DNA from: Stenotrophomonas aracearum
GTDB taxonomy: Bacteria > Pseudomonadota > Gammaproteobacteria > Xanthomonadales > Xanthomonadaceae
NCBI RefSeq assembly: GCF_031834615.1
Contig: NZ_CP115543.1
Span: forward strand, 3,111,001-3,175,000
Length of the DNA stretch: 64,000 nucleotides
Direction of reading: 5' to 3'
Below are positions 32,169-40,357 of the stretch, in pieces. Position numbers and translations under genes: made by a program. Every line of letters begins with the position of its first letter. The first letter of the stretch is position 1. Below the pieces are notes generated by a model. The model was not told the DNA's origin and did not search any database. It saw only the letters and a list, made by a program, of their open reading frames with translations.

Positions 32169-32600
32169 TCAGCCAGCAACTATGTACTGCTGCAACTGAT
32201 CCAAGGTCTGCTTCTGCTCATCGATCACAGACTTCACAAGATCGCCAATTGAAATCACACCGATCACACCACCGCCATCCACCACCGGCAGGTGCCGGAT
32301 GCGGTAATCGGTGACCAATTGCAGGCAATGCGCCACCTGCTCAGAAGGCGCCACCGTCACCACCTTGGCAGTCATGATGTCGCGCACCTTCGTCGTGCTC
32401 GACGAACGATCATGCAGCACGATCTTCCGCGCATAATCGCGCTCGGAAAGGATGCCGACCAGCTGGCGGCCGTCCATCACCACGACCGCGCCGATTCCTT
32501 TTTCGGCCATCAGCCGGATCGCGTCGATTACCGCCGACTCCGGACCTACCGCGAATACCTCAGGGGACTTGCCTTCCAACAGCTGTCGTACCGTGGTCAT
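32169..32600 (-). CDS. Two-CBS-domain protein
   Basis: A 143-residue soluble protein made almost entirely of a tandem CBS pair: first repeat around VIDAIRLMAEKGIGAVVVMD and LVGILSERDYARK, second around VRDIMTAKVVTVAP and IRHLPVVDGGGVIGVISIGD. CBS pairs usually bind adenine nucleotides and act as energy sensors. ATG 32600 with GGAGGGC upstream. The start lies inside the 3' end of the glycosyltransferase gene (41-bp overlap), which suggests coupling or a recently extended upstream frame. Target partner unknown. Confidence 0.92.
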   Translation of the reverse strand: MTTVRQLLEGKSPEVFAVGPESAVIDAIRLMAEKGIGAVVVMDGRQLVGILSERDYARKIVLHDRSSSTTKVRDIMTAKVVTVAPSEQVAHCLQLVTDYRIRHLPVVDGGGVIGVISIGDLVKSVIDEQKQTLDQLQQYIVAG

Positions 32601-33579
32601 CTCGCTGCCCTCCACCGATGGGATGCACCGCCGAGTCTGCCACGAACGGTGCATGCCAGGTGTCAACCAGGTACAGCGGCCGCTGCTTGGATTCCTCGTA
32701 CAGCCGGCCCAGGTATTCGCCGATCAGGCCCAGCGCGATCAGCTGTACCCCGCCCAGGAACAGGATCACCGCCATCATCGTCGGATACCCCGCCACCCGG
32801 TCGCCGTACAGCGCCGCCTTCACCACCACCCACGCGCCGAACACGAACGCCGCACTCGCCGTCAGCAGGCCCAGATAGGTTGCCGCCCGCAGCGGCGCCG
32901 TCGAAAAGCTGGTGATGCCCTCCAGCGCGAAATTCCACAGCTTCCAGAACCCGAACTTGGTGTCGCCCACCATCCGCGCGTGGCGGTGGTACGGCAGTGC
33001 CTTGCGCCGGAACCCCACCCAGCCGAACAGCCCCTTCATGAACCGGTGGCGTTCACGCAGCTGACCCAGTGCCTGCAGCGCGCGCGGCGACAACAGCCGG
33101 AAGTCGCCCGTGTCGGCCGGAATCGGCGTTTTCGACAAGCGCCCGATGACCCGATAGAACGCCGACGACGTGCCCCGCTTCAGCCAGGTCTCGCCATCGC
33201 GTTCCTGCCGCGTCCCGTAGATGTTGTCGTAGCCCTGCCGCCACAGCGCCACGAACTGCGGAATCAGTTCCGGCGGATCCTGGCCGTCCGCGTCGAGAAT
33301 CATTGCCGCGCCGCCATCGACGAAATCCAGCCCTGCGGTAAGCGCCGCCTCCTTGCCGAAATTGCGCGACAAGCGCAGCAACCCGACGCTGTCGTCGGCC
33401 GCCGCCAGCGCCTGCATCACCTGCCAGGTCGCGTCCGTGCTGCCGTCGTCCACGTACACGATGCGGCCTTCGATGCCGTCCAGCCCATCCAGCACTGCGC
33501 GCAGCCGCGGATGCAGCAGCGGCAGCGCCATCGCCTCGTTGTGCGCGGCAATCACCAGGGTGAGGCGTTCATTGGACAT
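32560..33579 (-). CDS. Family 2 glycosyltransferase, polyprenyl-phosphate type
   Basis: 339 residues: a GT-A catalytic domain with TLVIAAHNEAMALPLL, VYVDDGSTDATW, SRNFGKEAALTAGLDF, and the metal-binding ILDADGQDPPELI, then GDFRLLSPRALQAL, and two C-terminal membrane helices. This layout matches GtrB/ArnC/DPM1-like enzymes that move a sugar to undecaprenyl phosphate. Sugar identity is not evident and no flippase gene is adjacent. It lies 6 bp after mtgA, in one operon mtgA–GT–CBS. The last ~25 residues, overlapping the CBS gene, look unlike the family. Confidence 0.92.
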   Translation of the reverse strand: MSNERLTLVIAAHNEAMALPLLHPRLRAVLDGLDGIEGRIVYVDDGSTDATWQVMQALAAADDSVGLLRLSRNFGKEAALTAGLDFVDGGAAMILDADGQDPPELIPQFVALWRQGYDNIYGTRQERDGETWLKRGTSSAFYRVIGRLSKTPIPADTGDFRLLSPRALQALGQLRERHRFMKGLFGWVGFRRKALPYHRHARMVGDTKFGFWKLWNFALEGITSFSTAPLRAATYLGLLTASAAFVFGAWVVVKAALYGDRVAGYPTMMAVILFLGGVQLIALGLIGEYLGRLYEESKQRPLYLVDTWHAPFVADSAVHPIGGGQRDDHGTTAVGRQVP

Positions 33580-33585
33580 GGCCGC

Positions 33586-34335
33586 TCAATCCTCCTGCAG
33601 GTAGGCATCGCCGCCCAGCTGCCGTGCCTGGCGCTGGATCCAGTTCGCCCGGCGCTGCACGTAGGGCCCCGGTCGCGCCGCATTGTAGCGGCGCGGCGCT
33701 GGCAGCACCGCCGCCAGCTTCGCGCTTTCCGCCGGCGTCAGCTTTGCCGCGTCCTTGTTCCAGAACTGCCGCGACGCCGCCTGCGCACCATAGATGCCAT
33801 CGCCGAACTCGGCGATGTTGGCGTACATCTCCAGGATCCGCGACTTCGGCCACAGCGCCTCGATCAGCACCGTGTACCAGACCTCCAGCCCCTTGCGTAC
33901 CCAGCTGCGGCCCTGCCACAGGAACAGGTTCTTGGCCACCTGCTGGCTGATCGTGCTGGCCCCGCGCAGCCGCCCGCCGCGCGCATTGTGGTCGCGCGCC
34001 TTCTCGATCGCCTTCAGGTCGAAGCCGTTGTGCTCCGGGAAGCGCTGGTCCTCGGCCGCCACCAGCGAAATCGGCAGGCTTGGCGCCATCTGGTCCAGGT
34101 CGCGCCACTGGTAATGCAGGCGGTAGCCCCAGTCGCGCTGGCCCAGCGCCTCCCCGTAGCGCCACAGCATCACCGTCGACAACGGCGGGTCGATGAAGCG
34201 CAGCACGGCCACCTGCAGCACGCTCCCGGCCACGAACAGCACCGGCAGCCACAACAGGTACTTCCAGCGCCAGCGACGCCGGCGCGACGGTTCCAGGCCC
34301 GGTTCGGCCTTGTGGTTGCTGCGCTCTGCCCCCAT
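33586..34335 (-). CDS. mtgA: Monofunctional biosynthetic peptidoglycan transglycosylase
   Basis: Polymerises lipid II glycan chains at the inner membrane. About 249 residues: basic N-terminus, one helix ([20 protein letters not shown]), then a GT51 domain with the catalytic Glu in [48 protein letters not shown], and [20 protein letters not shown]. No transpeptidase domain follows. ATG 34335 has GAGGA upstream; GTG 34386 is an in-frame alternative. Divergent from hslO across 82 bp. Confidence 0.95.
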   Translation of the reverse strand: MGAERSNHKAEPGLEPSRRRRWRWKYLLWLPVLFVAGSVLQVAVLRFIDPPLSTVMLWRYGEALGQRDWGYRLHYQWRDLDQMAPSLPISLVAAEDQRFPEHNGFDLKAIEKARDHNARGGRLRGASTISQQVAKNLFLWQGRSWVRKGLEVWYTVLIEALWPKSRILEMYANIAEFGDGIYGAQAASRQFWNKDAAKLTPAESAKLAAVLPAPRRYNAARPGPYVQRRANWIQRQARQLGGDAYLQED

Positions 34336-34417
34336 TACTGGTGCATCCTCTGCTTGCACGGTTGTCGGCGCATTATCCGGCAACACGCCCCCATTACTTA
34401 AGCGCAGCCACCGACCG

Positions 34418-35311
34418 ATGACCGCCCAGACCGATTCCCTGCTCCGATTCCTGCTCCCCGCTGCCGGTGTGCGCGGCGTGCACGTCCATCTTGACGCCAG
34501 CTGGCAGGAGATCCTGTCGCACGGCAGCTACCCGCCGGCCGCCGCCGAGCTGCTGGGCGAGGCCTGCGTCGCTTCGGCGCTGTTCACCGGCCACACCAAG
34601 GTCGACGGCCGCCTCTCGATCCAGCTGCGCAGCAGCTCCCCGCTGCGCGCCCTGTTCGCCGAATGCACCGCCGCTGGCACCCTGCGCGGGATCGTCCAGC
34701 TCGCCGATGAGGGCGACGCCCCGCGCGACCTGACCACGCTGGGCGACGACGCCGTGCTGGCCGTCACCATCGAGAACCCGGGCCTGGACCCGCGCGAGCC
34801 GCAGCGCTACCAGAGCCTGGTCGGACTGGGTGCGGCCGCCCTGGACGAGGCCTTCGAAGACTATTTCCGCCAGTCCGAGCAGCTGCCGACCCGGCTGCTG
34901 CTGGCCAGCGACGGCACCCGCGCGGCCGGCCTGCTGCTGCAGAAGCTGCCCGGCGACGAAGGCGACAGCGACGGCTGGACCCGCGCCAGCGCCCTGTTCG
35001 AAACCCTGGGCAAGCAGGAACTGCTGGACGTGGCCGGGGACACCCTGCTGCTCCGTCTGTTCCATGAGGAGCAGGTGGAACTGCTGGGTGAGCGCGCGCT
35101 GCGCTTCGCCTGCTCCTGCTCGCGCGAGCGGGTCGAGGCCATGCTGCAGTCGCTGGGTGAGGAAGAAGCCCGTGCCGCCGCCGAGCCGACCGGCGCGGTT
35201 GAAATCCGTTGCGAATTTTGCGGACGGGAGTATCACTTTCCGTTGACGGAATTCGACATACTGTTCCACGACGCCGCCGTTCCCGTACCGGCTCCTGAAC
35301 GGCTTCAGTAA
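34418..35311 (+). CDS. hslO: Redox-regulated chaperone Hsp33
   Basis: 297 residues. Holdase chaperone activated by oxidation and unfolding. The C-terminal zinc-binding cysteines, which act as redox switch, are present as CSCS and CEFC (about residues 231 and 268). N-terminal region [19 protein letters not shown] is typical. ATG 34418 was chosen, as similarity begins there; the open frame reaching back to 34193 is a shadow of mtgA. Confidence 0.96.
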   Translation: MTAQTDSLLRFLLPAAGVRGVHVHLDASWQEILSHGSYPPAAAELLGEACVASALFTGHTKVDGRLSIQLRSSSPLRALFAECTAAGTLRGIVQLADEGDAPRDLTTLGDDAVLAVTIENPGLDPREPQRYQSLVGLGAAALDEAFEDYFRQSEQLPTRLLLASDGTRAAGLLLQKLPGDEGDSDGWTRASALFETLGKQELLDVAGDTLLLRLFHEEQVELLGERALRFACSCSRERVEAMLQSLGEEEARAAAEPTGAVEIRCEFCGREYHFPLTEFDILFHDAAVPVPAPERLQ

Positions 35312-35345
35312 TCGTCACACGAGTTTTGTTCTGGGGAGAACCAAG

Positions 35346-35412
35346 ACTTGTTAAGCCACCACTTGTTAAGAAATCATAAACGCCCTAGGATCAGTGTCCC
35401 GCTTCGGCGGGA
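35346..35412 (+). promoter_or_regulatory. Promoter with direct repeats and UUCG hairpin
   Basis: Two copies of ACTTGTTAAG (35346–35355 and 35361–35370) with 15-bp spacing; the second contains the probable −35 TTGTTA (35363–35368), followed by a 17-bp spacer and −10 TAGGAT (35386–35391). The predicted transcript begins next to a stem-loop TCCCGC–TTCG–GCGGGA (35397–35412). This may drive the secreted hypothetical gene at 35446. Confidence 0.55.
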
Positions 35413-35445
35413 ACTTGTGCTCATCGCTGCTGTCTGAGAGTTCCC

Positions 35446-36303
35446 ATGCGTTCCCTTCTGCGTCTACCGCTGGCCCTGATGATCGCCCTCGCCGCGATCC
35501 CGGGCGCGCATGCGCAGTCCAAGGCCCGCCAGGACAGCACCGTGATTCCGGTCTGGAACAAGGGCAGCGGCAAGGTCGAAGCCCTGCTCTACCTGGAACC
35601 CACCGGCGAACAGGCCGCTGGCGCACGCTGGCATTTCGGGCGCAGCTCGCTGGACGCGGCCTTCGGCCTGTCCTCGGGCGACTCGCTGGGCCTGCTCTGC
35701 AACAGCAGCCGGGGCACCAGCATCAGCGGCCTGGCCAGTCATTGCATGCTGGCCAGCCTGGGCGATGATGACGACAACGGCCTGAGCCGTCGGGTCACCG
35801 GTACCGCCGCGTTCAACCGTCCCGGCGGGCGCCTCGGCATCACCGCCGGCACCGGCAAGGACACCCTGCCGGCCTGGCTGGCCGGCCCGAACAAGTCGCC
35901 GGCGCTGCGCGCCGAGCAGAACGACCTCACCGTCTTCGGCCAGAAGAACATCGGCCGCGAAGGCTTCGTCTCCATCGGCGGAACCTACGCCAAGGCGCGC
36001 CTGGTCCCGTTGTCGGACATGTCGCCCGCGCTGGTCGACCGCTGGGACAGCAAGAGCCTCACCCTGGGCGCCGGCTACGGCAACTTCAGCGGCAACATCA
36101 TCGGCCGCGTGGTCGACGTGCCGGGCCAGCCCGGCAAGTGGGAAGGCCTGGGCCTGGGCCTGACCTGGCGCACTCCGTGGAGCGGCCAGCTGACCGTAGG
36201 CGCAGAGAACGTGATCACCCGCGGCAAGAATCCGTTCGCCCCGCGCAACGAGAGCACCGACGAGGGCACCGTGCCTTACGTCCGCTACGAACAGGACCTG
36301 TAA
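35446..36303 (+). CDS. Secreted hypothetical protein, probable outer-membrane beta-barrel
   Basis: Not assigned to a named family. 285 residues with signal peptide (LPLALMIALAAIPGAHAQ). The mature part is Gly-rich with alternating hydrophobic patterns (SLDAAFGLSSGDSLGLL, GFVSIGGTYAKARLV, SLTLGAGYGNFSGNIIG, GLGLGLTWRTPWSGQLTVGA) typical of an outer-membrane barrel, ending in YVRYEQDL. Two Cys occur in LLCNSS and SHCMLA and could form a disulfide. It has its own promoter and a terminator hairpin, so it is probably monocistronic. Confidence 0.8.
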   Translation: MRSLLRLPLALMIALAAIPGAHAQSKARQDSTVIPVWNKGSGKVEALLYLEPTGEQAAGARWHFGRSSLDAAFGLSSGDSLGLLCNSSRGTSISGLASHCMLASLGDDDDNGLSRRVTGTAAFNRPGGRLGITAGTGKDTLPAWLAGPNKSPALRAEQNDLTVFGQKNIGREGFVSIGGTYAKARLVPLSDMSPALVDRWDSKSLTLGAGYGNFSGNIIGRVVDVPGQPGKWEGLGLGLTWRTPWSGQLTVGAENVITRGKNPFAPRNESTDEGTVPYVRYEQDL

Positions 36304-36333
36304 CCGCCTGCCCATGTCGCAGGCTGGACCCGG

Positions 36334-36358
36334 AAAGGCGCGCCCATGGCGCGCCTTT
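36334..36358 (+). terminator. Hairpin terminator after the barrel gene
   Basis: AAAGGCGCGCC–CAT–GGCGCGCCTTT, an 11-bp perfect stem 30 bp after the stop; the T-run is short (TTTGTCGTTG), so termination may be partial. Confidence 0.65.
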
Positions 36359-36658
36359 GTCGTTGTGGCGACCGCTGAACACGCCAACCTGATACAGAGC
36401 GTGACAAAACAACTGCAACTATTTTTCTCACATTTCACTAACAAATGAGATGACTGTCGCTTTCCACCTCTCCAGGGCATTGATCCACAAGGACTTTGCC
36501 GAATTTCACACAGATCACAGGCAACATTAACGCTACTTTAATTCTTGCGAAGTGGCAGTTACTATCGAGTCAGCCTAGTGGTCTTTGGTGCTTCAGTTGG
36601 CACCGCCCCGGGCAAACACCCCAGTGAATACCCAAGATTCCCTTGGAGAGAGAGAGCA
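36359..36658 (+). promoter_or_regulatory. Long AT-rich leader/promoter region of the TonB receptor gene
   Basis: About 300 bp without a gene, clearly AT-richer than the rest of the window (for example CTATTTTTCTCACATTTC, CATTAACGCTACTTTAAT). It ends in a purine-rich ribosome-binding stretch GGAGAGAGAGAGCA before ATG 36659. I see no certain −35/−10 pair or known operator, but the length and composition suggest a regulated promoter and a long 5' leader. Confidence 0.5.
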
Positions 36659-39508
36659 ATGAACTTTAAGTCCAACAAGCTGCGTGATGCAGTGGTCGTT
36701 GCACTGGTCGTCGCGGCCGGCAGCGCTACTGCGCAGGCCCAGGAAGCTACCGACAACACCACGAACCTCGACCGCATCTCGGTTACCGGTTCGCGCATCC
36801 GCCAGGTCGACACGGAAACCGCCCAGCCGGTCCTGACCATCAGCCGCGCCCAGATCGAACAGCAGGGCTTCAAGTCGGTCGCCGACATCCTGCAGAACAT
36901 CCCGGCCGCGGGCTCTCCGGCCATCAGCCGTACCTCTCCGCTGAGCTCGGGTGAAGCGGTCGGTGGTTACTACATCGACCTGCGCAACCTGGGTGCCAAC
37001 CGCACCCTGATCCTGATCGACGGCCGCCGCCTCGGCATCACCAACGACGGCCTGCAGGACGTTGCCTCGATTCCCTCGGCCATGGTCGAGCGCATCGAAA
37101 TCCTGAAGGACGGCGCGTCCACCATCTACGGCTCCGACGCCATTGCCGGTGTGGTCAACATCATCACCCGCAAGGACTTCGAAGGCGCCGAAGCCAACGT
37201 CTACCTGGGCCAGTGGGACCAGGGCGACGGCCAGCGCCAGAACTTCGACTTCATCATGGGCTTCCGTGGTGAGCGCGGTTCGCTGACCGCCGGTGTCGAG
37301 TACACCGACGAAGATCCGGTGTGGGCGAAGGACCGCTGGTTCTCGCGTGACCGCTTCCCGACCGGCGAGAAGAGCGCTGCGCGTCCGGGCGGCCTCTCGG
37401 GCACCACCCAGTGGGGCCGGTTCGTGTACAACGGCGGCACCTACACCCTGCGCCGCGACGTGCCGGGCCTGGACGTGACCGACTTCGCCAGCTTCCGTCC
37501 GACCAACGGCACCGACACCTCGAACCCGGCGCTGGCTTCGACCGTGTACAGCGGCATCAAGCGCAAGTCGGCGTTCTTGAACGGCACGTTCGAGTTCAGC
37601 GACAACGTGCGCTTCGATACCAGCGTCATGTACACCGACCGCGACTCGTTTGCGCAGAATGCGGGTTACCCGTTCGCCAGCGCGAACTTCGACCTGAGCT
37701 CGGGCGGTCTGTCCGCTGACAGCGTGTTCAACCCGGTCGACACCGACGTGCAGTACGTGCGTCGTGGCTGGGAAGTGCCGCGTGAAGTGTTCAACAGCCT
37801 GACCACCACCCGCTTCACCGGTGTGTTCAGCGGCTCCTTCCAGACCGGCGAGCGTTACTGGGACTGGGAAGCAGGCTACCTGTACAACCAGAACAAGGGC
37901 ACCCAGATCAGCACGGGTAACCTGAACACCTACGCCGTCGGCCAGGCCACCGGCGCGTCGTTCATCAATGCCGACGGTCTCGCCCAGTGCGGTACCGCCG
38001 CCAACCCGATTCCGCTGGGCAGCGGCCCCGGAGCCTGCACCCCGTGGAACCCGCTGATCCCGTTCGGCTACAACTCGCCGAACGGCCTGGACGATCCGAA
38101 CGTGCAGGCCTACCTGTACCAGCCGGGCCAGGCGCTGTCGCGCACCACCACCAAGAACTACTTCGCCAACATCTCCGGCTCGATCCTGACCCTGCCGGGT
38201 GGCGACCTGGGCGTGTCGGTCGGCGTGGAGCGTCGTGAAGAAAGCGGCTCGTTCTCGCCGGACGCGCTGGCGCAGACCGGTATCTCCACCGATCTGGCCG
38301 CAGGCCCGACCGCTGGCGCTTACAACCTGAACGAAGTCTACGCCGAGTTCCTGGTGCCGATCCTGTCGGACGTGACCTTCGCCCGCGAACTGAGCATCAC
38401 CGCGGCGACCCGTTACTCGGATTACGACACCTTCGGCGACACGTTGAACAGCAAGTTCGGCCTGAAGTGGAAGCCGATCGACTCGCTGCTGGTCCGCGGC
38501 ACCTGGTCGGAAGGTTTCCGTGCTCCGACCGTGGCCGATCTGTACGGTGGCCTGTCGCAGACGTTCGAGGACTACACCGATCCGTGCGACACCGTGTATG
38601 GTCCGGCCGCGGGTAACGCACGCTGCCTGCAGGACGTGCCGGCTGGCTTCCGCCAGCTCAACGCCTCGGGCACCGCCCCGTCGCCGGGTCCGGGTGAGCA
38701 GACCAACGTGCCGTTCGTGACCGGTTCGACCCCGACCCTGACCCCGGAAACCTCCGAGTCCAAGACCTTCGGCTTCGTCTGGAGCCCGGAGTTCCTGCAG
38801 GGCTTCAACACCTCGCTGGACTGGTGGAACATCCGCATCGACAACACCATCGTTGCCGATACCCCGACCGACAAGCTCAATGACTGCTACCTGCGTGGCA
38901 TCGAGTCGCGTTGCGAAGGCTTCACCCGTAACGGCGCGGGCAACATCACCTCTCTGAACTTCGGCCTGCGCAACGCCGGTTACGTGGAAACCGAAGGTTT
39001 CGACTGGGATATCAACTATCGCTTCGAAACCGGCTTCGGCAACTTCACCACCTCGATCCAGAGCACCTACGTCACCAAGAACGAGATCAAGCAGGACAAC
39101 TCGGACAACCCGCCCAGCCAGACGAACGGCTTCGGTGGCAACTTCCGCCTGCGCTCGAACGCCACCATCAATTGGCAGCTGGATAACCTGTCGGTCACCT
39201 GGACCGCGCGTTACTACTCCGGCACCAAGGAAGAGTGCTTCTTCGACGACCGCTGCACCCTGCCGGATTACGCCGCGCCGGATACCGCGGGCCAGATCCT
39301 GTCGCAGAACGAGCTGGGCTCCAACACTTTCCACGACCTGCAGGTGGCTTACAACCTGCCGTGGAATGCGACGGTGGCCGTCGGTGCCAACAACGTGTTC
39401 GACCATTGGGCTGCTCCGGCCTACGCGCAGCCGAACTCGGGCTACTCGTACTACGGCGGCTTCGACATCGGTCGCTTCGTGTACATGAAGTACCAGCAGA
39501 AGTTCTGA
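36659..39508 (+). CDS. TonB-dependent outer-membrane receptor
   Basis: 949 residues. Signal peptide (VVVALVVAAGSATAQAQ), a short linker, TonB-box-like start (LDRISVTGSRIRQVD), plug domain with GYYIDLRNLGANRTLILIDG, VERIEILKDGASTIYGSDA and GVVNIITRKD, then a 22-strand barrel ending RFVYMKYQQKF with a C-terminal Phe. This is the large Xanthomonadales class often linked to uptake of plant or animal-derived sugars or peptides; no SusD-like, TonB or utilisation gene is adjacent, so the substrate is open. Strong SD and a strong terminator suggest a highly expressed single-gene unit. Confidence 0.95.
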   Translation: MNFKSNKLRDAVVVALVVAAGSATAQAQEATDNTTNLDRISVTGSRIRQVDTETAQPVLTISRAQIEQQGFKSVADILQNIPAAGSPAISRTSPLSSGEAVGGYYIDLRNLGANRTLILIDGRRLGITNDGLQDVASIPSAMVERIEILKDGASTIYGSDAIAGVVNIITRKDFEGAEANVYLGQWDQGDGQRQNFDFIMGFRGERGSLTAGVEYTDEDPVWAKDRWFSRDRFPTGEKSAARPGGLSGTTQWGRFVYNGGTYTLRRDVPGLDVTDFASFRPTNGTDTSNPALASTVYSGIKRKSAFLNGTFEFSDNVRFDTSVMYTDRDSFAQNAGYPFASANFDLSSGGLSADSVFNPVDTDVQYVRRGWEVPREVFNSLTTTRFTGVFSGSFQTGERYWDWEAGYLYNQNKGTQISTGNLNTYAVGQATGASFINADGLAQCGTAANPIPLGSGPGACTPWNPLIPFGYNSPNGLDDPNVQAYLYQPGQALSRTTTKNYFANISGSILTLPGGDLGVSVGVERREESGSFSPDALAQTGISTDLAAGPTAGAYNLNEVYAEFLVPILSDVTFARELSITAATRYSDYDTFGDTLNSKFGLKWKPIDSLLVRGTWSEGFRAPTVADLYGGLSQTFEDYTDPCDTVYGPAAGNARCLQDVPAGFRQLNASGTAPSPGPGEQTNVPFVTGSTPTLTPETSESKTFGFVWSPEFLQGFNTSLDWWNIRIDNTIVADTPTDKLNDCYLRGIESRCEGFTRNGAGNITSLNFGLRNAGYVETEGFDWDINYRFETGFGNFTTSIQSTYVTKNEIKQDNSDNPPSQTNGFGGNFRLRSNATINWQLDNLSVTWTARYYSGTKEECFFDDRCTLPDYAAPDTAGQILSQNELGSNTFHDLQVAYNLPWNATVAVGANNVFDHWAAPAYAQPNSGYSYYGGFDIGRFVYMKYQQKF

Positions 39509-39536
39509 TCGCTCCACTGATCAGCACCTGACGCAG

Positions 39537-39566
39537 CAACGGCCCCGCAAGGGGCCGTTGTTTTTT
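39537..39566 (+). terminator. Rho-independent terminator of the TonB receptor gene
   Basis: CAACGGCCCC–GCAA–GGGGCCGTTG followed by TTTTTT: a 10-bp GC-rich stem with a stable GNRA loop and a clean T-run. Confidence 0.95.
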
Positions 39567-39601
39567 GTGCAATGCCGCTGCCCACACCGTCGAACACGCA
39601 C

Positions 39602-39628
39602 AAAAAAAGCCGCTTTCGCGGCTTTTTT
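39602..39628. terminator. Bidirectional terminator between TonB receptor and tetR
   Basis: AAAAAAGCCGC–TTTC–GCGGCTTTTTT; the A-run and T-run make it work in both directions, as final stop for the receptor transcript and as terminator for the tetR gene on the other strand. Confidence 0.9.
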
Positions 39629-39647
39629 GCTTCATCTGCAAAACGCC

Positions 39648-40250
39648 TCACCCGATCGGAATCAGCGTCTCGATCACATGCTCCACGTACGCTTCGAAAT
39701 CCTCGCGTGCCGGCTTGGGCTGCTGCAGCTGCAGCGACAGCTGCAGGAAGCCCACGTACGCCGCATAGGCCAGCCTCGCACGGTGCTGCGCATCGGTACG
39801 GCTCAACCCGGCCTGGCGGAACGAGGCCACGAGATACTCCAGGCGACGGTGCGAGACGCGGTCGATCACCGGGCGCACCATCGGGTGGTCCAGTGCCTTG
39901 AGCAGTTCGCTGTAGATGATGTGCGGCTGCACCTCATGCGCCACCACCTGGAACAACTGGCGCAGGCGTGCGCGCGGATCGGGCACGTCTTCCAGGCTGC
40001 CGAACACCTGCTCCTGTTCGAACAGTTCCCAGCGCTCCAGCGCGGCCTGCAGCAGCGCATCGCGCGAGGGGAAGTGCCAGTAGAAACTGCCCTTGGTCAC
40101 CCCGAGGCGACGCGCCAGCGGCTCCACCGCAACGGCGCCAACACCTTGTTCAGCGATCAGGTCCAAGGCGGCCTGCGCCCAGTCTTCCGCGCTCAGGCGG
40201 CTGTTGCGGCCGGCACGGGGCTCGCCGGCGGAAGCTTCAGGTTCATTCAT
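39648..40250 (-). CDS. TetR-family transcriptional regulator
   Basis: 200 residues. N-terminal helix-turn-helix: WAQAALDLIAEQGVGAVAVE then LARRLGVTKGSFYWHFPSRD, a canonical TetR DNA-binding signature (SFYWHF). The C-terminal domain is all-helical and unassigned. It is divergent from a hydrolase–fadE operon; paired inverted repeats in the shared region make that operon its probable target. By analogy with FadR/PsrA-type TetR proteins an acyl-CoA or fatty acid could be the ligand, which is inference. Confidence 0.93.
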   Translation of the reverse strand: MNEPEASAGEPRAGRNSRLSAEDWAQAALDLIAEQGVGAVAVEPLARRLGVTKGSFYWHFPSRDALLQAALERWELFEQEQVFGSLEDVPDPRARLRQLFQVVAHEVQPHIIYSELLKALDHPMVRPVIDRVSHRRLEYLVASFRQAGLSRTDAQHRARLAYAAYVGFLQLSLQLQQPKPAREDFEAYVEHVIETLIPIG

Positions 40251-40303
40251 GCTGACGATTTAACCATACGCCGGGGTCGGTTTGTGTGGAATTCACACTT
40301 CGA

Positions 40304-40357
40304 CCATACCCATCGGTATTGACAGGCCAGAACGCAGGTCCATACTAGCCGGTATGG
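40304..40357. promoter_or_regulatory. Two probable TetR operators over the hydrolase–fadE promoter
   Basis: CCATAC–N6–GTATTG (40304–40321) and CCATAC–N6–GTATGG (40340–40357), identical half-site spacing, 36 bp apart. They cover −35 TTGACA (40319–40324), a 16-bp spacer and −10 CATACT (40341–40346), and the second covers the ATG at 40354. One more CCATAC half-site lies at 40264–40269 on the tetR side. Confidence 0.7.

Noticed and set aside
31716..32314. Small frames inside the composite repeat (also at 44292–44815)
   Set aside because: They occur in both repeat copies and follow the repeat, with no SD or domain; probably not genes.
36500..36530. CRP/Clp-like site (TTTCACACAGATCACAG) before the TonB receptor
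   Set aside because: Only one half resembles TCACA; the partner TGTGA half is absent.
40284..40298. GTGTG–GAATT–CACAC as main TetR operator
   Set aside because: Single copy with short arms; the paired CCATAC–N6–GTATGG sites fit the promoter better, though it could bind a second factor.
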